Source: Macrococcoides caseolyticum (GTDB taxonomy: Bacteria; Bacillota; Bacilli; Staphylococcales; Staphylococcaceae). From it: DNA of 64,000 nt. This document shows, piece by piece, positions 17,222 to 25,685 of this stretch (its first letter is position 1; every line of letters begins with the position of its first letter). The stretch covers positions 248,001 through 312,000 of the forward strand of contig NZ_JAHCPS010000001.1 in NCBI RefSeq assembly GCF_021366795.1. Direction: 5' to 3'. The translations under genes and the position numbers were made by a program. The notes below the pieces were generated by a model. The model did not search any database. It was not told the DNA's origin and was given only the letters and a program-made list of their open reading frames with translations.

Positions 17222-17227
17222 TATAAT
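17222..17227 (+). promoter_or_regulatory. -10 box of pflBA promoter
   Basis: A perfect TATAAT lies between the two operator-like sites. The -35 position falls in the upstream operator and is a poor match. Confidence 0.6.
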
Positions 17228-17230
17228 TAA

Positions 17231-17248
17231 TTGTGAAGTAATTAACAA
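17231..17248. promoter_or_regulatory. Rex-like operator over the pflB transcription start
   Basis: TTGTGAAGTAATTAACAA matches the Rex consensus TTGTGAAWWWWTTCACAA at 16 of 18 positions. Its place just after the -10 box suits repression when NADH is low. Rex control of pflBA is known in S. aureus. Confidence 0.7.
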
Positions 17249-17269
17249 TGAAAATTTGGAGGGATTACA

Positions 17270-19519
17270 ATGTTTAAAGAAGAGACTAAAAAAACAAATG
17301 CTTGGGAAGGTTTCAAATCGGGTAAGTGGAATCGTCGAGTGGATGTGCGTGAGTTTATCCAATTAAACTACACATTATACGAAGGAAATGACGAATTCCT
17401 TGCACCTGCAACAGAAAATACAAAAGCATTATGGGATCAAGTAATGCAATTATCAAAAGAAGAACGTGAACGCGGTGGTATGTGGGATATGGATACGAAA
17501 GTTGTATCAACAATCACATCACACGCAGCAGGTTACTTAGATAAAGATAAAGAAACAATCGTTGGTGTACAAACTGAAAAACCATTCAAACGTTCTATGC
17601 AACCATTTGGTGGTATCCGTATGGCAAAAGCAGCATGTGAATCTTACGGTTATGAATTAGACAAAGAAACAGAACGCATCTTTACTGATTACAGAAAAAC
17701 ACATAACCAAGGTGTATTCGATGCATACTCTAAAGAAATGTTAGCATGTCGTAAAGCGGGTGTTATCACTGGTCTTCCAGATGCATACGGTCGTGGACGT
17801 ATTATCGGTGACTACCGTCGTGTTGCTTTATATGGTGTAGATTTCTTAATGGAACAAAAATACAATGACTTCCATAACTTATCTACTACAATGTCAGAAG
17901 ATGTAATTAGATTACGTGAAGAAGTATCTGAACAATATCGTGCATTAAACGAATTAAAAGAATTAGGTAAAATCTACGGCTTTGATATCTCTCGTCCAGC
18001 TGAAAACTTTAAAGAAGCAGTTCAATGGACTTACTTAGGATACTTAGCAGCGATTAAAGAACAAAACGGTGCTGCAATGAGTTTAGGACGTGTTTCTACA
18101 TTCTTAGATATCTATGCAGAACGTGACTTAAAAGCAGGAACAATCACTGAAATCGAAGTACAAGAAATTATTGACCACTTCATCATGAAATTACGTTTAG
18201 TAAAATTTGCTCGTACACCAGATTACAATGCATTATTCTCAGGAGATCCAACTTGGGTTACTGAATCAATCGGTGGTGTTGGTATTAATGGCAAACCATT
18301 AGTAACTAAAAACTCATTCCGTTTCTTACATTCATTAGATAACTTAGGACCAGCGCCAGAACCAAACTTAACTGTATTATGGTCTACAATGTTACCTGAG
18401 AACTTCAAAAAATATTGTGCAAAAATGAGTATTAAAACAAGCTCTATCCAATATGAAAACGACGATTTAATGCGTGAAAGCTATGGCGATGACTATGGTA
18501 TCGCATGTTGTGTATCTGCTATGAAGATTGGTAAACAAATGCAATTCTTCGGTGCACGTGCAAACTTAGCAAAAACTTTATTATATGCCATCAACGGCGG
18601 TAAAGACGAAAAATCAGGTGTACAAGTTGGACCAAACTTCGCACCAATTACTGATGAAGTATTAGATTATGACACAGTATATAAACAATTAGATGCAATG
18701 ATGGATTGGTTAGCTGGTGTATACATTAACTCACTTAACGTTATCCACTACATGCATGATAAATATAGCTATGAAAGAATTGAAATGGCTTTACATGACA
18801 CTGAAATTATTCGTACAATGGCTACAGGTATTGCTGGTCTTTCAGTTGCAGCTGACTCATTATCAGCAATTAAATATGCTAAAGTTAAAACAATCCGTAA
18901 CGAAGAAGGTTTAGTTGTTGACTTCGAAACTGAAGGTGAATTCCCTCAATATGGAAACAACGATGCACGTGTTGATGATATCGCTGTTGAACTTGTAGAA
19001 TCATTCATGGGTAAATTACGTAAACATAAAACTTACCGTGATTCAGAACATACAATGTCAGTACTTACAATCACTTCAAACGTTGTATATGGTAAGAAAA
19101 CAGGTAACACACCTGATGGACGTAAAGCTGGCGAACCATTCGCACCAGGTGCAAACCCAATGCATGGTCGTGATCAAAACGGTGCGTTAGCATCATTATC
19201 ATCAGTTGCTAAATTACCATATGACTGCTGTAAAGATGGTATTTCAAATACATTCTCTATTGTACCTAAATCATTAGGTAAAGAAGACGAAGCACAACAA
19301 CAAAACTTAGTAGCAGTATTAGATGGTTATGCAATGCAACATGGTCATCACTTAAATATCAACGTATTCAACCGTGAAACTTTACTTGATGCGATGGAAC
19401 ATCCAGAAGAATATCCACAACTTACAATCCGTGTATCAGGATACGCTGTAAACTTTATTAAATTAACAAGAGAACAACAATTAGATGTAATTTCAAGAAC
19501 ATTCCACGAAAAAATGTAA
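17270..19519 (+). CDS. pflB: Formate C-acetyltransferase (pyruvate formate-lyase)
   Basis: The 749-residue glycyl-radical enzyme converts pyruvate and CoA to acetyl-CoA and formate without oxygen. The catalytic pair Cys413-Cys414 (IACCVSAM) and the radical glycine Gly724 in RVSGYAVNF are intact, and length is close to the 760 residues of the E. coli enzyme. The site GGAGGGATTACA precedes the ATG. Codon use is strongly biased to A/T-ending preferred codons, as expected for a highly expressed gene. It is followed 22 bases later by its activase. The upstream region carries two redox-regulator-like operators. Confidence 0.98.
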   Translation: MFKEETKKTNAWEGFKSGKWNRRVDVREFIQLNYTLYEGNDEFLAPATENTKALWDQVMQLSKEERERGGMWDMDTKVVSTITSHAAGYLDKDKETIVGVQTEKPFKRSMQPFGGIRMAKAACESYGYELDKETERIFTDYRKTHNQGVFDAYSKEMLACRKAGVITGLPDAYGRGRIIGDYRRVALYGVDFLMEQKYNDFHNLSTTMSEDVIRLREEVSEQYRALNELKELGKIYGFDISRPAENFKEAVQWTYLGYLAAIKEQNGAAMSLGRVSTFLDIYAERDLKAGTITEIEVQEIIDHFIMKLRLVKFARTPDYNALFSGDPTWVTESIGGVGINGKPLVTKNSFRFLHSLDNLGPAPEPNLTVLWSTMLPENFKKYCAKMSIKTSSIQYENDDLMRESYGDDYGIACCVSAMKIGKQMQFFGARANLAKTLLYAINGGKDEKSGVQVGPNFAPITDEVLDYDTVYKQLDAMMDWLAGVYINSLNVIHYMHDKYSYERIEMALHDTEIIRTMATGIAGLSVAADSLSAIKYAKVKTIRNEEGLVVDFETEGEFPQYGNNDARVDDIAVELVESFMGKLRKHKTYRDSEHTMSVLTITSNVVYGKKTGNTPDGRKAGEPFAPGANPMHGRDQNGALASLSSVAKLPYDCCKDGISNTFSIVPKSLGKEDEAQQQNLVAVLDGYAMQHGHHLNINVFNRETLLDAMEHPEEYPQLTIRVSGYAVNFIKLTREQQLDVISRTFHEKM

Positions 19520-19541
19520 TCAATTAAAGGACGGGATATAA

Positions 19542-20303
19542 ATGATCAAAGGACACATTCATTCAGTAGAAAGCTTAGGGACAGTTGATGGACCAGGACT
19601 GCGCTATATATTATTCACACAAGGCTGTCTATTACGCTGTCAGTTCTGCCATAACCCTGACACTTGGGAAATCGGTGCGCCTTCAAGAGAAGTAACTGCT
19701 GATGAAATCGTCAATGAAGTACTTCCTTATATCCCCTACTTTAATGCATCAGGTGGTGGTGTAACTGTAAGTGGTGGAGAACCGCTACTTCAGCTACCCT
19801 TCTTAGAAGAGTTATTTGCAAAGCTTAAACAGCATGGCATTTCTACATGTGTGGATACCTCTGCAGGATGCTTTAATGAAACACCTGCATTTATGCATCA
19901 CTTTGACAATATGCAGAAGAATACAGATTTATTCTTAGTTGATATCAAGCATATTGATAACGACAAGCATATTAAACTAACAGGAAAACCAAATGAACAT
20001 ATTCTTAAATTTGCGCGTATGTTATCTGATAGAAAACAACCTGTCTGGATTAGACATGTACTCGTACCAGGTATTACAGATGACGAAGCAGATTTAATTA
20101 AACTTGGTGAATTTATCAATAGTTTAGAGAATGTTGAAAAATTTGAAATTCTACCCTATCATCAATTAGGTGTGCATAAATGGGAAGCAATGAATTTACA
20201 ATATCCATTAGCAGACGTTGAACCACCAAGTGATGAAGAAGTTAAACGTGCCTATGATTTAATTAACTTTAAAGGGAAGACACCATTAAGCAAATCGTCG
20301 TAA
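19542..20303 (+). CDS. pflA: Pyruvate formate-lyase activating enzyme
   Basis: A 253-residue radical-SAM protein that installs the glycyl radical in PflB. The cluster motif CxxxCxxC is Cys29, Cys33 and Cys36 ([13 protein letters not shown]), preceded by [16 protein letters not shown], and a GGE motif (SGGEPLL) for SAM binding follows. The site AAAGGACGGGATATAA precedes the ATG. It is in one operon with pflB, closed by a strong bidirectional hairpin. Confidence 0.97.
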   Translation: MIKGHIHSVESLGTVDGPGLRYILFTQGCLLRCQFCHNPDTWEIGAPSREVTADEIVNEVLPYIPYFNASGGGVTVSGGEPLLQLPFLEELFAKLKQHGISTCVDTSAGCFNETPAFMHHFDNMQKNTDLFLVDIKHIDNDKHIKLTGKPNEHILKFARMLSDRKQPVWIRHVLVPGITDDEADLIKLGEFINSLENVEKFEILPYHQLGVHKWEAMNLQYPLADVEPPSDEEVKRAYDLINFKGKTPLSKSS

Positions 20304-20311
20304 GGCGTGAA

Positions 20312-20351
20312 TAATAAGAGGGCTAAGACAATATGTCTTAGCCCTCTTATT
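20312..20351. terminator. Bidirectional terminator between pflA and the antiporter gene
   Basis: AATAAGAGGGCTAAGACA pairs perfectly with its complement around ATA-rich loop bases. T runs occur on both strands. Confidence 0.92.
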
Positions 20352-22391
20352 TTAATCTTCATACGTATCTAGAATCATCATCTCATCATAATTAATCGAT
20401 TGTCTAAGTTCAACTGCTAAACGCGTTGAAATTTTTCCTTTGACTAATAATTGATTGACTAAATCTTTTTCTGCATTTAATACATCTAATGCGAACAATG
20501 TTTCCGCATCTTCTAATGATTCATTCGTTGCATTACGTTTAATTTGGTTCACGCGGTTTAAATAGTTATCAGAGACAAGGGCTATCTCAATACGATTTGT
20601 CATCGTCATTTCTTCTGACAGCCTTTGCACAACATTGTAATGCACACGCGCAGCGATCTTTTGGATTTCAATCAAGTTATTTTTTATGGAAAGTGAACTT
20701 GCCTGATTAATACGATTAGCAAACGCTTTACGCTTATTATGCATACGATAAATAAAAATCATCCTTCTAAAAAAATTGGTTGAATGAAATATTTTAGAAC
20801 GCTCAATATATTGTACATAGTTATTAAACGAACTTTGCGTAATTTCATTATTCATTATCATATTATCTAATGTTTTCATTTCAGTATTCATCGCGATGGC
20901 ATGAAGTCGATCAATCTCCTTAGGGCTGTGATTCTTATCTGACACTTCACTATAGAATCCTACCTGCATTGTGTACTGACGTATTAAATTACCCGCAATC
21001 ATACTATTTTCTTCTGTTGTATGATCATGAATGTATTTAATGCCGTATTCTTTTAATTTAATACGCGCTTCTTTAAAGTTCATCATTGAATCATCGACAA
21101 ACTTCTCAATTTTCGGTGTGAGAATAGGTAACAGAATTTGAGCTACAACTAAACTAATGACGATAACACCCGCAGCAATAAATAACAGATTATCACGATA
21201 GTTAAATGTTTCACCTTTTACAATTTCATGTGGAATTGTAAATGCAATGGCCATTGAGATTGTACCGTGCACACCACAAACTGTAGCGATTAATGCATAT
21301 TTAAATCGGTTTGGTCTGACTTCTTTTTCATCCAGGTTCTCCCTATTTAAGATACGTTCGAAACGACTTTTAGGAATATAGAACATATCATACAAGAAAT
21401 ACACCCATATGAAGCGGAATAAATAAACAAGTAACGCAATAATAAACATATAAAACAGTGTTGCAACCATATCTTCATCACCCGTATTAATCAGAGACGT
21501 CGTTACTTTAGGAATTAAATAGCCAAGTAATGTAAATACAAATCCATTAAGAACTGTCGATAATAGTCCCCACGTATTATTATATCCTATCTGCAATCGT
21601 GTCGTTGCCTGACTCATACGGTCACGTTCAATACCATGAACAATACCACCAACAACCGCTGCGATGACACCAGAGGCGTGGATTTGTTCAGCAATTTCAT
21701 AAATAACAAAAGGCGTTAATAACTGGATTAAAATAAATACATATTCATTGGTGAAACCCTTTTGAATTAATAAAATTCTCAGCTGCACAAATAACAAGCC
21801 AATGATTAAACCAATCACTAATCCACCAACAGTAGCAATCGCAAACTGTGAAATAGAATCTGTAATACTAAAAACGCCAGTCGTAAGTGCTAATAATGCA
21901 ATTTTAAAACTCATAATACCCGCAGCATCATTGAGTAGCGACTCACCTTCTAAGATTGTCATTAAGCCCTTAGGTAGTTGCTTCCCCTTAGCAATTGCCT
22001 GAACAGCCACCGCATCAGTCGGACATATAATCGCAGCAAGTGCAAAGGATGCAGCAAGTGGTAAGAAAGGTATCATCCAGTGTATAATGAAACCTAAACC
22101 AATAACTGTTGTAAATACTAATCCCATTGCCATTAATATAATCGGTTTTAAATATTTAATGAATGTAAGACGTGAGACATGATACCCTTCTAAAAATAAT
22201 AATGGCGCAATGATACCCATTAAAAATATGTTCGGTTCAAATTCAACATCTAATGGAATAGGTGTTAGAAATATGAGCATACCGATGAAGATTTGAATGA
22301 AAGCTAATGGTATTTTAGGGATGTAAAAATGTATAATGATTGAAAGAATAATCGCAAATACAAGACTTAAAATGATAATAAAACTCTCCAT
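20352..22391 (-). CDS. CPA1-family Na+/H+ antiporter
   Basis: A 679-residue cation/proton antiporter of the CPA1 (NhaP/NhaK/NHE) family. About twelve membrane helices occupy residues 1-430. The ion-binding signature CPTDAVAVQ and the nearby EGESLLNDAAG are present. The C-terminal 250 residues form a hydrophilic, largely helical cytoplasmic tail that probably regulates activity. It exports Na+ or K+ in exchange for protons, so a role in salt and alkali tolerance is likely. It appears monocistronic. Confidence 0.9.
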   Translation of the reverse strand: MESFIIILSLVFAIILSIIIHFYIPKIPLAFIQIFIGMLIFLTPIPLDVEFEPNIFLMGIIAPLLFLEGYHVSRLTFIKYLKPIILMAMGLVFTTVIGLGFIIHWMIPFLPLAASFALAAIICPTDAVAVQAIAKGKQLPKGLMTILEGESLLNDAAGIMSFKIALLALTTGVFSITDSISQFAIATVGGLVIGLIIGLLFVQLRILLIQKGFTNEYVFILIQLLTPFVIYEIAEQIHASGVIAAVVGGIVHGIERDRMSQATTRLQIGYNNTWGLLSTVLNGFVFTLLGYLIPKVTTSLINTGDEDMVATLFYMFIIALLVYLFRFIWVYFLYDMFYIPKSRFERILNRENLDEKEVRPNRFKYALIATVCGVHGTISMAIAFTIPHEIVKGETFNYRDNLLFIAAGVIVISLVVAQILLPILTPKIEKFVDDSMMNFKEARIKLKEYGIKYIHDHTTEENSMIAGNLIRQYTMQVGFYSEVSDKNHSPKEIDRLHAIAMNTEMKTLDNMIMNNEITQSSFNNYVQYIERSKIFHSTNFFRRMIFIYRMHNKRKAFANRINQASSLSIKNNLIEIQKIAARVHYNVVQRLSEEMTMTNRIEIALVSDNYLNRVNQIKRNATNESLEDAETLFALDVLNAEKDLVNQLLVKGKISTRLAVELRQSINYDEMMILDTYED

Positions 22392-22472
22392 ACTTCACCT
22401 CTCTATATAAATTCGGATAGATTATTATACCCCTATTTTGATTAATATCGCATTAAATTAAACTTATAACAA

Positions 22473-22498
22473 AAAAATAGCCGATACCGGCTATTTTT
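22473..22498 (-). terminator. Intrinsic terminator of the DinB-like gene
   Basis: AAATAGCCG pairs with CGGCTATTT around ATAC, and the minus strand continues in T. Confidence 0.85.
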
Positions 22499-22506
22499 CC
22501 CTGATG

Positions 22507-22980
22507 TTATTCCGAATCACGAGAAGGACCATAAATTGGTGGTACTTTTAAATCAGCCTGACGCATTAAGACTGTCATCTGACCTCTATGATGCGTCTGG
22601 TGTGTAATCATTGCGTATAATAATTGTCCTTTAGGCATATGAGTACCAAAGAAATCAACATCATCCTTTAATGCTTCATCTGTTAACTCAGTTTCGTATG
22701 CTGTTAATGTATTTTCATAAATCGTTTCTGCTGCTTCGACAAATTCTGCAATCGTTTCAGGCTGTGGTGAACCAAACGTTACACCTTCAACTTGTATACC
22801 CGCTTGGTTAGCAAATCCACCAACACTTTGAACAACGTGCCATGCAATCTCACCTAATGTACGATCAAGTTCTGAAACGGCTTGTGCTAATGACTCATCC
22901 GTTAATTCTTTAAGACAAGCGATTGTCGTATTCGCTTCCTGACGGTAATGTGTTAAGAAATCTTGTTTATTGCGAAACAT
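22507..22980 (-). CDS. DinB-family protein
   Basis: A 157-residue four-helix DinB/YfiT-like protein. The probable metal-binding histidines are in GEIAWHVVQ and in ITHQTHHRGQ, the usual family triad. Relatives act as thiol transferases or damage-inducible proteins, so no specific role can be given. The longest frame starts 102 bases upstream, but AGGAGGTTATATTG directly precedes this ATG. A promoter (TTGAAT-16-TATAAC) lies within the discarded extension, which supports the shorter start. Confidence 0.83.
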   Translation of the reverse strand: MFRNKQDFLTHYRQEANTTIACLKELTDESLAQAVSELDRTLGEIAWHVVQSVGGFANQAGIQVEGVTFGSPQPETIAEFVEAAETIYENTLTAYETELTDEALKDDVDFFGTHMPKGQLLYAMITHQTHHRGQMTVLMRQADLKVPPIYGPSRDSE

Positions 22981-23173
22981 CAATATAACCTCCTTGGTTG
23001 TTATACTATAAATATATCGAGATTCAACATAGATTACCATGAATATGATTTTAAGGATTTTGGAGGTTGGAAATTCTGGCACAAGTGTACTGCAAATGAT
23101 TCTTGCAGCTCTGTCATACCTATTTTGGAATCGAGTGAGCGATATTTACTTGTTTTCGCTCCCCTAGTTCACA

Positions 23174-23202
23174 TTGACAGCGTACTAAATATAATTTATG
23201 CT
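23174..23202 (+). promoter_or_regulatory. Promoter of the attenuator-rsgA2 transcript
   Basis: TTGACA and TATGCT are separated by exactly 17 bases, about 27 bases upstream of the leader peptide start. A nearer TATAAT is only 10 bases from the -35 box and is unlikely to be used with it. Confidence 0.7.
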
Positions 23203-23228
23203 AATAAAAAAGAAAGGAGTGATGTCTT

Positions 23229-23288
23229 ATGACGAAATTAAATTTGGTAACTGAATCACTTTGTTTCGTCATGGACATTACTTGCTAA
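23229..23288 (+). CDS. Leader peptide upstream of the second rsgA
   Basis: A 19-codon open frame, MTKLNLVTESLCFVMDITC, preceded by a near-perfect ribosome site (AAAGGAGTGATGTCTT). Its first three codons form RNA arm 1 (23229-23237), and codons 12-15 contain arm 2 (23264-23272), which can pair either with arm 1 or with the terminator's left arm. The peptide is not enriched in one amino acid, having only two Cys codons, so an antibiotic- or stalling-type sensor seems likelier than an amino-acid sensor. It lies just upstream of the terminator and RsgA2. I know of no described leader with this sequence. Confidence 0.7.
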   Translation: MTKLNLVTESLCFVMDITC

Positions 23289-23334
23289 CTATTGCTCGTA
23301 TACCCGTGACGAACATATCGCCACGGGTATTTTT
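23229..23334 (+). promoter_or_regulatory. Leader-peptide transcription attenuator of rsgA2
   Basis: Three mutually exclusive helices are present. Arms 1:2 (23229-23237 with 23264-23272) pair over 9 Watson-Crick bases. Arms 2:3 (23265-23274 with 23304-23313) pair over 10 bases with one G-U. The terminator 3:4 (23300-23308 with 23322-23330) pairs over 9 bases and is followed by five T. Helix 2:3 consumes most of the terminator's left arm. A ribosome held within about the first seven leader codons would cover arm 1 and free arm 2, giving read-through into the GTPase gene. With no ribosome, or normal translation, the terminator should form. Confidence 0.75.
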
Positions 23335-23355
23335 ATAAACTAAAGGAGCAATAAA

Positions 23356-24447
23356 ATGGATATATTAACACAATTAGGTTATAGCACAGAAAGAATAGAT
23401 CAAGCTAAAGCATATGACGTCAACTTATTAAAAGGACGTATTTCAGTGCAACATAAAGGGATGTACCGCGCGATTACAGAAAACGGCGAGTATCTCGTTC
23501 AACTTTCAGGCAAAGATAAATTTACAAGTTACGATTTAATACAAACACCTGCAGTTGGAGATTTCGTATTGATAAAACCATTCTTGAACGAAAATAAAGG
23601 CATCATTCAACATGTATTACCACGAACGCAACAATATATTCGAAATGCAGCAGGGAATCAAACGAAACCTCAAATTATCGCAACAAATATTGACTATACA
23701 TTTCTTACGATGAGTTGTAATGATAACTTTAATACGAATCGATTAGAACGCTATTTGATTGCAACGTATGATTCAGGTGCAACACCAATTATCATCATGA
23801 CAAAGGCAGATTTAATCACAGATTTAGAAAAAGAAATTATGATAGCTGAACTTAGTAACGTTGCACCCACTGTTCCTGTCTATTTTGTACAACACAATAG
23901 TGATGACAATATCGAAACTTTAAAAAATTATTTAAAAGAACATAAAACAGGAACACTACTTGGATCAAGCGGTGTCGGTAAATCGACTTTAATCAACCGA
24001 TTACTCGGTAAAGAAGTAATGGACACAGGTGAAATCCGATTAACCGATGACAAAGGAAAACATACGACAACACACCGTGAACTTCTACTGTTAGATGATG
24101 GCGGAATATTAATTGATACACCCGGCATGCGTGAATTTCAGTTATGGAGTACGGGTGAGAATTTGGGACTCATTACTGAATTTGAAGATGTAGAGCATCT
24201 AAACGTCCTATGTAAGTTTAATGATTGTACGCATACAAATGAACCAGGATGTGCAATCAATGCAGCAATTGAATCAGGTGAATTATCTGAAGACCGATTC
24301 GAGCGTTATAATAAATATTTACGCGAACTAGAATTTGTGGAACGAAGAAATGATGAAGCAAAGATGAGTGCTGAACGAAACAAATGGAAGAAGTTAACTA
24401 AGATTGGCAAAGCGAATCGAAATGCGAAGATGGGGAAAAGAAAATAG
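23356..24447 (+). CDS. RsgA/YjeQ-type ribosome small-subunit GTPase, second form
   Basis: A 363-residue circularly permuted GTPase. The N-terminal OB-like domain (about 1-100) is followed by G4 TKAD (149-152), G1 GSSGVGKST (203-211) and G3 DTPG (254-257). The zinc site has Cys286, Cys291, His293 and Cys299, and a basic tail ends in KMGKRK. RsgA proteins help mature and check the 30S subunit. As I recall, the usual staphylococcal RsgA is about 291 residues with a different sequence, so this should be a longer paralogue, with the housekeeping copy elsewhere. The ribosome site AAAGGAGCAATAAA is good. The attenuator upstream suggests induction by translation stress. Confidence 0.88.
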   Translation: MDILTQLGYSTERIDQAKAYDVNLLKGRISVQHKGMYRAITENGEYLVQLSGKDKFTSYDLIQTPAVGDFVLIKPFLNENKGIIQHVLPRTQQYIRNAAGNQTKPQIIATNIDYTFLTMSCNDNFNTNRLERYLIATYDSGATPIIIMTKADLITDLEKEIMIAELSNVAPTVPVYFVQHNSDDNIETLKNYLKEHKTGTLLGSSGVGKSTLINRLLGKEVMDTGEIRLTDDKGKHTTTHRELLLLDDGGILIDTPGMREFQLWSTGENLGLITEFEDVEHLNVLCKFNDCTHTNEPGCAINAAIESGELSEDRFERYNKYLRELEFVERRNDEAKMSAERNKWKKLTKIGKANRNAKMGKRK

Positions 24448-24462
24448 CAAGTTTACTGTGGC

Positions 24463-24508
24463 GAGTGGGCTGTAAATGATGTTTACAGACCACTCATCTT
24501 TGTTTTTT
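24463..24508 (+). terminator. Intrinsic terminator after rsgA2
   Basis: GAGTGGGCTGTAAA pairs with TTTACAGACCACTC apart from one mismatch, and a T-rich run follows. Confidence 0.85.
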
Positions 24509-24523
24509 ATAGATTTTCTTGTC

Positions 24524-24558
24524 TGAGTGGGCGGTATTGATTCAATACCGCCCACTCA
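24524..24558. repeat. 35-bp perfect palindrome
   Basis: Two 17-base arms (TGAGTGGGCGGTATTGA and its exact complement) flank one central base. No T run follows on either strand, so it is not an ordinary terminator. Its outer GAGTGGGC repeats the foot of the preceding terminator. It lies 18 bases before the padR -35 box. Confidence 0.8.
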
Positions 24559-24575
24559 CATATATAAAATAAGAT

Positions 24576-24604
24576 TTGACAATATACACCAACAGTATTA
24601 TATT
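24576..24604 (+). promoter_or_regulatory. Promoter of the padR-DUF1129 operon
   Basis: TTGACA and TATATT are separated by 17 bases, close to consensus. Two palindromic sites lie immediately downstream. Confidence 0.8.
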
Positions 24605-24610
24605 TAAGTT

Positions 24611-24637
24611 AAGCTACTTGGTAATACAAAGTAGCTT
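24611..24637. promoter_or_regulatory. Palindromic operator 1, probably for PadR
   Basis: AAGCTACTT and AAGTAGCTT form perfect 9-base arms around GGTAATACA. It covers the expected transcription start. The core at 24614-24634 resembles the second site exactly 36 bases downstream. Confidence 0.65.
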
Positions 24638-24649
24638 TTTAAAGATAAG

Positions 24650-24670
24650 CTATCTTGTATTACAAAATAG
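24650..24670. promoter_or_regulatory. Palindromic operator 2, probably for PadR
   Basis: CTAT-C-TTGTATTACAA-A-ATAG is an interrupted 21-base palindrome next to the padR ribosome site. With site 1 the shared pattern is CTA, TTG, TACAA, TAG. Confidence 0.65.
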
Positions 24671-24681
24671 AGGTGAAGCCT

Positions 24682-25011
24682 ATGAGTATGCGTACTCAGT
24701 TGTTGAAAGGTTTATTAGATGCATGCGTCCTTTCAATCATTAAAGAAAAAGAAGTGTATGGCTATGAACTCTCACAAAAGTTACTCGATTCCGGACTCGG
24801 TAATATTAGTGAAGGGACAATCTATCCCGTACTCCTTCGACTGCAAAAGAAAAATTTAATCACAAGTGAAATGCGAGCGAGTGATGTCGGACCGAAACGT
24901 AAGTATTACTTCATTACGCCAGAAGGTGAAGAAGAATTAAAAAATATGGTTGAAGAATGGAATGAAATTGTAGGACCGATATCGCAGCTGATCAATAAGG
25001 AGGGAATGTGA
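24682..25011 (+). CDS. PadR-family transcriptional regulator
   Basis: A 109-residue PadR winged-helix repressor: LLKGLLDACVLSIIKEKEVYGYELSQKL, the typical first helices, then EGTIYPVLLRLQKKNLI (recognition helix) and GPKRKYYFITPEG (wing). Residues 82-109 form the short dimer helix of the PadR-s2 type. The ATG chosen follows GAGGTGAAGCCT, and an upstream TTG in frame has no site. Two matching palindromes downstream of its promoter suggest that it represses its own operon. The stop overlaps the start of the first of three DUF1129 genes. PadR linked to small multi-pass proteins usually answers to envelope stress or a small ligand, which is unknown here. Confidence 0.92.
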   Translation: MSMRTQLLKGLLDACVLSIIKEKEVYGYELSQKLLDSGLGNISEGTIYPVLLRLQKKNLITSEMRASDVGPKRKYYFITPEGEEELKNMVEEWNEIVGPISQLINKEGM

Positions 25012-25676
25012 TGGCAAAATTAAATGAAATGGATGTCGATTACCAAAGGAAATTAAATCAATTAACACCTTCTAATAAGACAGAATTCCTTAAAGTTCGT
25101 AACGCATTAAAGTTTGATTTTAAGGTTCAGGAAAGAGAAGCAGATAATATTTTATCGGATATACTTGACCATTTAATTGATGCACAAAATAGCGGTATAT
25201 CTACAAAAGAATTCTTCGGAACTGATACTCATCAGTTCACTCAAGATTTATTTGAAGAATTACCGAAGAATAAACGGACACATCCTTTGTGGTATGTATT
25301 GTTTACCCTTTCATTATCATTCGCATCAATATTAATACCTTTTGGGCTTGCAAGTCAAATCAAATTTTGGATTACTGGCAGTTATGTATCCGTTAATATT
25401 CATTCTGCATTAGTTGCATTATTGATGTTCGTTTTTCTGATTACGAGTGCAATCTTTATTACCATTCAATCAATGAAAAATAATACGTACAATACTAACA
25501 AAGGTAAATTAATGACTATTCCATTTTATATTGCAATGACATTCGTTCCTTTAATCATATATTTTATAGGATATAATCAAAACTTATCTAAACCATCTGG
25601 TTGCATGATGTTGCTGATAGGAATCCCTTTCTTATTCATTACAATCTTAACGTATAAAAAGAAAATATCTTACTAA
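25011..25676 (+). CDS. DUF1129-type membrane protein, copy 1
   Basis: A 221-residue protein. The N-terminal cytoplasmic domain of about 85 residues has the DUF1129 pattern (LTPSNKTEFLKVRNALKFDF, then DILDHLIDAQ, KEFFG, QFTQDLFEELPK), and four to five membrane helices follow. The start ATG overlaps the padR stop as TGATG and has the site AAGGAGGGA. It is the first of three tandem paralogues under PadR control. The function of the family is unknown. An accessory role in membrane stress is only a guess from PadR linkage. Confidence 0.8.
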   Translation: MAKLNEMDVDYQRKLNQLTPSNKTEFLKVRNALKFDFKVQEREADNILSDILDHLIDAQNSGISTKEFFGTDTHQFTQDLFEELPKNKRTHPLWYVLFTLSLSFASILIPFGLASQIKFWITGSYVSVNIHSALVALLMFVFLITSAIFITIQSMKNNTYNTNKGKLMTIPFYIAMTFVPLIIYFIGYNQNLSKPSGCMMLLIGIPFLFITILTYKKKISY

Positions 25677-25685
25677 GGTGATAAT

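Noticed and set aside
23046-23165. Short plus-strand frame MILRILEVGNSGTSV... upstream of the attenuator
   Set aside because: No usable ribosome site, overlaps the DinB promoter on the other strand and has no recognisable family.
23140-23166. GAGCGA/TCGCTC hairpin before the rsgA2 promoter
   Set aside because: Six-base arms with a 13-base loop and no T run. No clear function could be assigned.
23190-23195. TATAAT upstream of the rsgA2 leader
   Set aside because: It is only 10 bases from TTGACA, too close to pair with it. The TATGCT seven bases further downstream has the right 17-base spacing.
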